A DNA stretch of 64,000 bases from Merluccius polli. Taxonomy: Eukaryota > Chordata > Actinopteri > Gadiformes > Merlucciidae. The translations under genes were made by a program, and so were the position numbers. The DNA is taken from assembly GCA_030340625.1 (NCBI GenBank), contig JAOPHQ010002056.1, forward strand, positions 37,162-101,161, given 5' to 3'. Of the stretch, positions 59,401 through 64,000 are shown piece by piece. A model generated the notes under the pieces. The model was not told the origin of the DNA. It saw only the letters and a program-made list of their open reading frames with translations, and ran no database searches. Each line of letters opens with the position of its first letter. Positions within the stretch are counted from its first letter, which is position 1.

Positions 59401-61153
59401 GGGTATTGCACAAAAATAGGATAAAGAAATCCAGGATAATTGAGTAAGCGCGGCTTGAACTAGTCTGCTCGGCGGTATCCTGGCTTAATCGGTTGCACGA
59501 TTGCCAAGCCAGGATGAATAGGCGCGGCTAAATCCAGTCGGATGAAGATAGCTGGGATAAGCGGCATGAATAGACCTCGCGATCGCTCACAGAATCACCG
59601 ATCGGAACATGGATAAAAGTCGCATTTCATACGTCACGGCCGCTGAACAGCTCCTTATTGGATACCCGACCCAAGCCCGACGGGACCCGAGGGGACCCGA
59701 TGGGACCCGACGGGACCCGAGGGGACCCGATGGGACCCGACGGGACCCGACGGGACCCGAGGGGACCCGACGGGACCCGACGGGACCCGAGGGGACCCGT
59801 GGGGACCCGTGGGGTCCTGTCAGGTCCCCACGGGTCCCCTCAGGTCCCGTCGGGCCGGGTCGGGTTCGGACTGATATTTAGAAATTATGCTCGGGTTCGG
59901 GTCGGGCTCGGTGACGTCTGCGCGATTAGAAATTAGAAATTTAAAACAGCTTATTATGCATGGTAGCCAATGGGCTGTTTCACATGTTGCAAAGGTTCGA
60001 TTGTGTGATTAAAATACATTTTATAAATAGGACATAAGCGTTGCGCTCATCTGTTTGTTGACATTTCCAAATGCGCTGCAGTTGCGTAATAAAGGCGGAC
60101 TTTCATAAACACAAACGTAAATGTGTCATAGTATGAAAAAATATAGACTTTAACTGTGTTGGCCTGAGTAATAACACTTGAATCAATATAAAAAACAGCC
60201 AACAGATTTAAATGAAATGAGAAATGACTATATATGTAATATTTTAATTCGGGATAATTAAAATGATGCAACATACTTAGAAAGACCACATGCTGTAAAA
60301 CACATTAATTCCTCACAGGATTGACGGTGTAAATACAGGTGAAGCACTAGGATTAAGCTTAGCCTGGCTGTTAGCCTGGTCTGGAGCAGGCTAGCTGCGG
60401 AGAATAAATCACCATGGTAACTCAGCCGGGATAAGTGTGAGCTGCTTTCATGCAACCGACTTGAGGCTAAATTTAGCCAGGATAACCTAAATCCATAAAC
60501 ATATCCCATAGGCTTAATCCCTTATCCTAGTTTTGTGCAATACCCCCCTGGAGACCATCAGCACCACAAGAGATGCTTTCTAATGTTCATGTAGAGCTGG
60601 AGTCAAATGTCTTGTTGGACCTTTACACACCTGGATCAGCTCTGTTGGATACTGCTGTACAGACTGAGCACTGGTAACCTTTGACCTCTCCTGGTGTTGT
60701 CTGTGGAGAACACACACACACACACACACTTGTAGAGACTGCTTAATGGGGAGTCTGAAGGTCCAGAACTATTTAGTTTCCCCTGACTTGTTACGTCTGA
60801 TAAGTACAGTCTGATGTTCTGGTCTGTTTTCTGATCTGTTTGAAGCTCCTCCCTCTTCTTACTTGAGGGGCGTCCATCTTTAAATTGAGGAGATGATTCA
60901 TAGGGCTGAGCCGACTATTTCAATATTCTGATATAAGTTCATTTGCTCGGTGTTCGAATCTCAATTCACGATTCGAATGCTTTGTTTAATATTAATAATA
61001 ATAATACTATTTATTAAATGTTCGAGGGTTCTCCATAATATCTTGTTTCCATGGTGATGCTCCCACTAGTCAGTTGCGGCCATAGAAATAAGATGTTGTG
61101 GCGAGCAGGGGGTTAATGGTTTGGAAGGGTTTTGGTAGGGTAGCTAGCTGATA

Positions 61154-61190
<37 letters not shown>

Positions 61191-63241
61191 ACTCGGTTTA
61201 TTATTTATTTTATGGTGAAAGCCCGGTGATCGGCATGTTAAAGTTTCCAATTGTATTAGTGGCAATATTTTAGTTTGTAATGATAATATATATTTATATC
61301 ATATCGCTTTCTGGGAAAGTATTTAATTCAAACACCTGTGTGACCAGTTTAACATAGATAGATAGTATAGAGATAGGACATTCGATGATTGTATTTTTAT
61401 CATCTCTAACTAATCCTTACCTCTTCTCAACAGACTGATTTCCATCTTTAAACCTAACAGGTTCATCCATAGACCAGTCACTCTTCATGGAGACACAGCT
61501 GGGTCCAGGGGAGTCTGCTCTCTCCTGCTGGACTCTTCTAGAAATACAAGAAGCAGGATTTATGGACATTCGATAGATGCTATATCTTTATAATGTCTGA
61601 TAAATCCTTACCTCTTCTCAACAGACTGATTTCCATCTTTAAACTGAACAGGAGGTTTATCCATAGACCAGTCACTCTTCATGGAGACACAGCTGGGTCC
61701 AGGGGAGTCTGCTCTCTCCTGCTGGACTCTTCTAGAAATACAAGAAGCAGGATTTATGGACATTCGATAGATGCTATATCTTTATAATGTCTGATAAATC
61801 CTTACCTCTTCTCAACAGACTGATTTCCATCTTTAAACCTAAAAGGTATATCCATAGACCAGTCACTCTTCATGGAGACACAGCTGGGTCCAGGGGAGTC
61901 TGCTCTCTCCTGCTGCTCTGGGCTTCAACACAACACACACACAGCTTTTACTCAGACTCATGATGGTGTGATGATCAAGGCTTGAAAACGAAATTATTTT
62001 TCAATCGTTCCGCTCCGAACGGAACCGGTATATTTAACGTTTTCGTTCTTGCGTTCCGCCACCAACATATCGTTCCTGAACCGGTTCGGAACGTAAAATA
62101 ACGTTCGTTCTTAACGTTCCGGCAGTGTTATTGGGCCTCCGCGGTGTGTTACTATTGCGCCCCCCCCCGCCGGCCGTAGGTCCGCGGTGTGTTACTATTG
62201 CGCGCCCCCCCCCCCGCGGTGTGTTACTATTGCGCCCCCCCCCCCCCGTCGGCCCGCGGTGTGTTTGTGTTACTATTGCGGGCATAGACATATATACATA
62301 GTATACATGTATATCTATGATTGCGGGCACCCCCGCCGGCCGTAGGTCCGCGGTGACGCTCGAACGTGAACGTCGTTTTACAGCAGCGGAAGATTTACGA
62401 CAGCCAGCATACAGACAGTAAACAGACAGTGAGCAACGGACTTCACACGATATTATTCACAACTCGGATTAATTTAATGAAACCCATTGATTCTTTTGAC
62501 CGGTGGACCCTTACGGACTTAAGGAATATAAACAATGCAGGAACGGACACACACCGTACGGACTTTATGATCGCTTCAAAAGTTGGAAGTCAGACCTTTT
62601 CCCCCGTCTCTCTTGTTTACCGGTAAGTCTGGATGAATTATGCGTTGGTGTTCATAGTTTGTGTTAAATGAACTGAATGATTTATCTGTGGAGAGTCTAA
62701 CTGATCTAACGATGTGAGTTAAGTCCATATGGACAGACGTTTAAACGGTTACCGTATCTTTGTGTAGGTGATCTAAACGGCTTAAGTCGTTCAAGAAATA
62801 ATTTAGATAAAATCCAGATCCGGCCTCAATTGGAGACCTGCGTTTATTTGTCAAAACGTGTCGCCACACCCCTGCATCTATTAGGGACCCCCCGCTTTTA
62901 GTGGAAGTTTTACAATATATAGAGAACGAAAAAAAAAACGTTATTAACCGGTTTTGGGGATTTCAGAATAACGTTTCTGTTCCGGAACAGTTGAAGACCA
63001 TTTGGTTTTCGTTTCCGTTTCCGTTCCTCGTAAAATTCCGTTCGTTTTCGGTTTTCGTTTTCGTTCCTTGAACCGGTTCGGAGCCCTGGTGATGATATAT
63101 CACTGCTGAGCTCTGAGATGGACAACAGTCACAGACAGTTAGAGATCCTCTTCTAACCTCTTAGCTCTGCTGTGGCGGCCATGTTCCCCAGACAGAGTGT
63201 TTTAGAGGGAGGGACCCCCCCTCCTCTGTCTCCTCATCCAT
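53368..63241 (-). CDS. NLR family receptor, NLRC3-like, FISNA-NACHT-LRR-B30.2 (NLR 2; first exon frameshifted)
   Basis: Paralogue of NLR 1. Minus-strand exons: 63158-63241 (damaged), 61806-61922, 61612-61731, 61421-61537, 60631-60700, 59062-59293, 56968-58765, 56535-56708, 56206-56382, 55978-56024, 53368-53924. From exon 2 on, all phases agree and no stop interrupts. Walker A GVAGIGKT and Walker B VVFILDGLDEC are intact. Compared with NLR 1 it has two LRR exons instead of three and about 24 substitutions in the roughly 600-residue NACHT exon. Exon 1 has three one-base indels (net +1) in G and C runs. From the usual ATG the frame ends after 26 codons, and the correct frame has an upstream TAA. 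Translation would have to start at a Met in exon 2 (SCVSMKSD), or the gene is decaying. Homopolymer sequencing error is possible. The exon-1 donor is GTTAGA instead of GTAAGA. Confidence 0.85.
54327..54423. repeat. (CAT)n microsatellite in an NLR 2 intron
   Basis: About 32 trinucleotides with one CAC interruption. Confidence 0.97.
55493..55611. mobile_element. Copy-2-specific 119-bp insertion (SINE/MITE-like)
   Basis: Absent from copy 1, where GATCCCTTAGTTG is continuous (about 41,701). It begins with (AAT)n, continues GATTGGATTTATATAGCGCT and CACTCAAAGCGCTTACATAG, a motif common in fish short repeats, and ends in (TG)n and a G run. CTTA may be a short target duplication. Confidence 0.7.
59400..60546. 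mobile_element. TIR DNA transposon in an NLR 2 intron (orthologous site to copy 1)
   Basis: Same ends and site as 45,868-47,084. Its internal 10-bp GGGACCCGAC minisatellite (59,670-59,860) is shorter and changes orientation near 59,815, where GGGTCCTGTCAGGTCCCC appears. Confidence 0.7.
61976..63088. mobile_element. hAT-like element (1113 bp) in intron 1 of NLR 2
   Basis: Starts CAAGGCTTGAAAACG and ends TTCGGAGCCCTG. The 8-bp GTGATGAT is duplicated at 61968-61975 and 63089-63096, and copy 1 has the unoccupied single-copy site (ATGGTGTGATGATATATCAC, about 48,627-48,646). Subterminal regions are dense in CGTTCCG/CGGAACG motifs on both sides. It carries the CCGCGGTGTGTTACTATTGC minisatellite at 62,135-62,360. 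No transposase motif was recognised in its 86-codon ORF (62,366-62,626). Confidence 0.88.
62135..62360. repeat. GC-rich minisatellite, same unit as 18,290-18,775
   Basis: About four degenerate units with long C runs, interrupted by an inverted TATACATAGTATACATGTAT-type segment near 62,290. Confidence 0.9.
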
Positions 63242-64000
63242 AGTAGACTGGGACACCTGGACACACACACAACTACATATTGATTCTAGGGAACTTCAGC
63301 ATCTAATTATGTTGTAGATTCTGATGTTAGTTGTAGTTCATTGATGACAGATAAGGTTCGCTATGCGGAAGTCATACCTACTGCTCCCTGTCCTGGCTAA
63401 ACCTGTCTGAAGACATGACCATACATGGACTTCCTCATGAAGTTTACCAACCCAACCAGAGAATAACAATGACTATAATATGATGTTTTAAAGAGCTTCA
63501 CTAAACACTGTAAAAAATTTAAAAAAATCCTAAAAATCATACATCATGTATTTATAAGCACATATAAAGTCCCCCAAAAAGACAAAAATTAAAGAAATAT
63601 CAGAGGAACATTTTCATGTCTATACATGTCCAAAACAGATCGCGATATTTCAAATGACGTATTGATTAAACATTGTTACCACTACTTTAACCTCGTCAAG
63701 TGTTCAGAGAATCGCCTATGAACATATTTGTCATTAGTTTAGCGAGATAAGCGTTGACTACAGTACCTTGTCTCGTCCCAGCTGTAATAAAGAGTGCAAC
63801 ACCAAACCGTCCAACACAATAAGATTGAAGGACTGGTTCTGAACCAACCAGTTTTTCGTGTTTGTGAGATCAAAATTTTTTTTTCTTCCTCATACCACAA
63901 TTACAAACACACCCATGCAAACCAGCAAACACAGTCTATGTGTGAACCAGTTGGGGCAGAAAACACTCATGAATGTATTTGCAGTATTTAGGAGGATATG

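Larger units (their letters stand above)
52080..64000. repeat. Segmental duplication, copy 2 (contains NLR gene 2), runs past the window end
   Basis: Colinear with 38,329-49,540. Copy-specific changes are loss (or lack) of one LRR exon, a 119-bp insertion at 55,493, a tandem 95-bp duplication at about 54,790-54,965, a 1113-bp hAT insertion at 61,976 and different tandem-repeat lengths. 63,250-64,000 is the upstream side of NLR 2 and matches copy 1 closely. Confidence 0.93.

Overview
The window is animal nuclear DNA, almost certainly from a ray-finned (teleost) fish. Genes are split by GT-AG introns. The recognisable genes include NACHT/LRR/B30.2 immune receptors with the teleost-specific FISNA layout. 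Fish-type hAT, LINE, Ty3/gypsy and tRNA-SINE remnants are everywhere. The density of mini- and microsatellites is extreme; that is reminiscent of gadiform genomes, but this is only an inference. There is no prokaryotic gene organisation, CRISPR array or operon.

Layout. 0-8 kb: gene-poor, with a tRNA-derived SINE, minisatellites, candidate 5' exons of an unidentified minus-strand gene (2.45-3.2 kb), a non-autonomous hAT element (5.30-5.94 kb), a BED-finger hAT fragment and the 3' end of a Ty3/gypsy element (6.73-7.36 kb). 8-13 kb: a minus-strand LINE remnant, then a complete three-coding-exon TPPP-family gene (10.97-12.84 kb). 13.9 kb: a tRNA-Arg(CCG) gene. 15.6-21 kb: a four-exon secreted C1q-domain gene. 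Its last intron carries a minisatellite split by a 2.2 kb hAT element, which itself holds a second hAT element. 21-24.2 kb: nothing but tandem repeats. 24.2-26.9 kb: a two-exon class A GPCR on the minus strand with a 27-copy minisatellite in its intron. 30.7 kb: the 3' remnant of a related GPCR. 34.4-35.2 kb: a complete single-exon GPCR of the same family, with a hAT element inserted one base after its stop codon. 36.9-38.1 kb: a 41-bp minisatellite.

38.3-64 kb is dominated by a segmental tandem duplication (copy 1 from about 38,329 to at least 49,540; copy 2 from about 52,080 past the window end). Each copy carries one minus-strand NLR gene: repeated N-terminal peptide exons, a helical exon, a FISNA-NACHT exon, LRR exons, a short linker exon and a PRY-SPRY (B30.2) exon. 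All splice phases in copy 1 agree and give a 1221-residue protein. Copy 2 has one LRR exon fewer, a net +1 frameshift in its first coding exon, a hAT element in intron 1, and a B30.2 domain whose differences from copy 1 are packed into one short stretch. Between the copies (49.5-52.1 kb) lie a LINE RT fragment, a CpG-rich block and three minisatellites.

Functionally the genes are not one pathway. The NLR pair is a pattern of recent innate-immune receptor diversification, the GPCRs are a small local family, and TPPP and C1q are independent single genes. The most interesting structure is the interplay of mobile elements, tandem repeats and gene parts: a minisatellite that reiterates a splice donor, a (TG)n tract at a splice acceptor, one GC-rich minisatellite inside two unrelated hAT elements, and paralogous loci that give the empty site of a transposon insertion.
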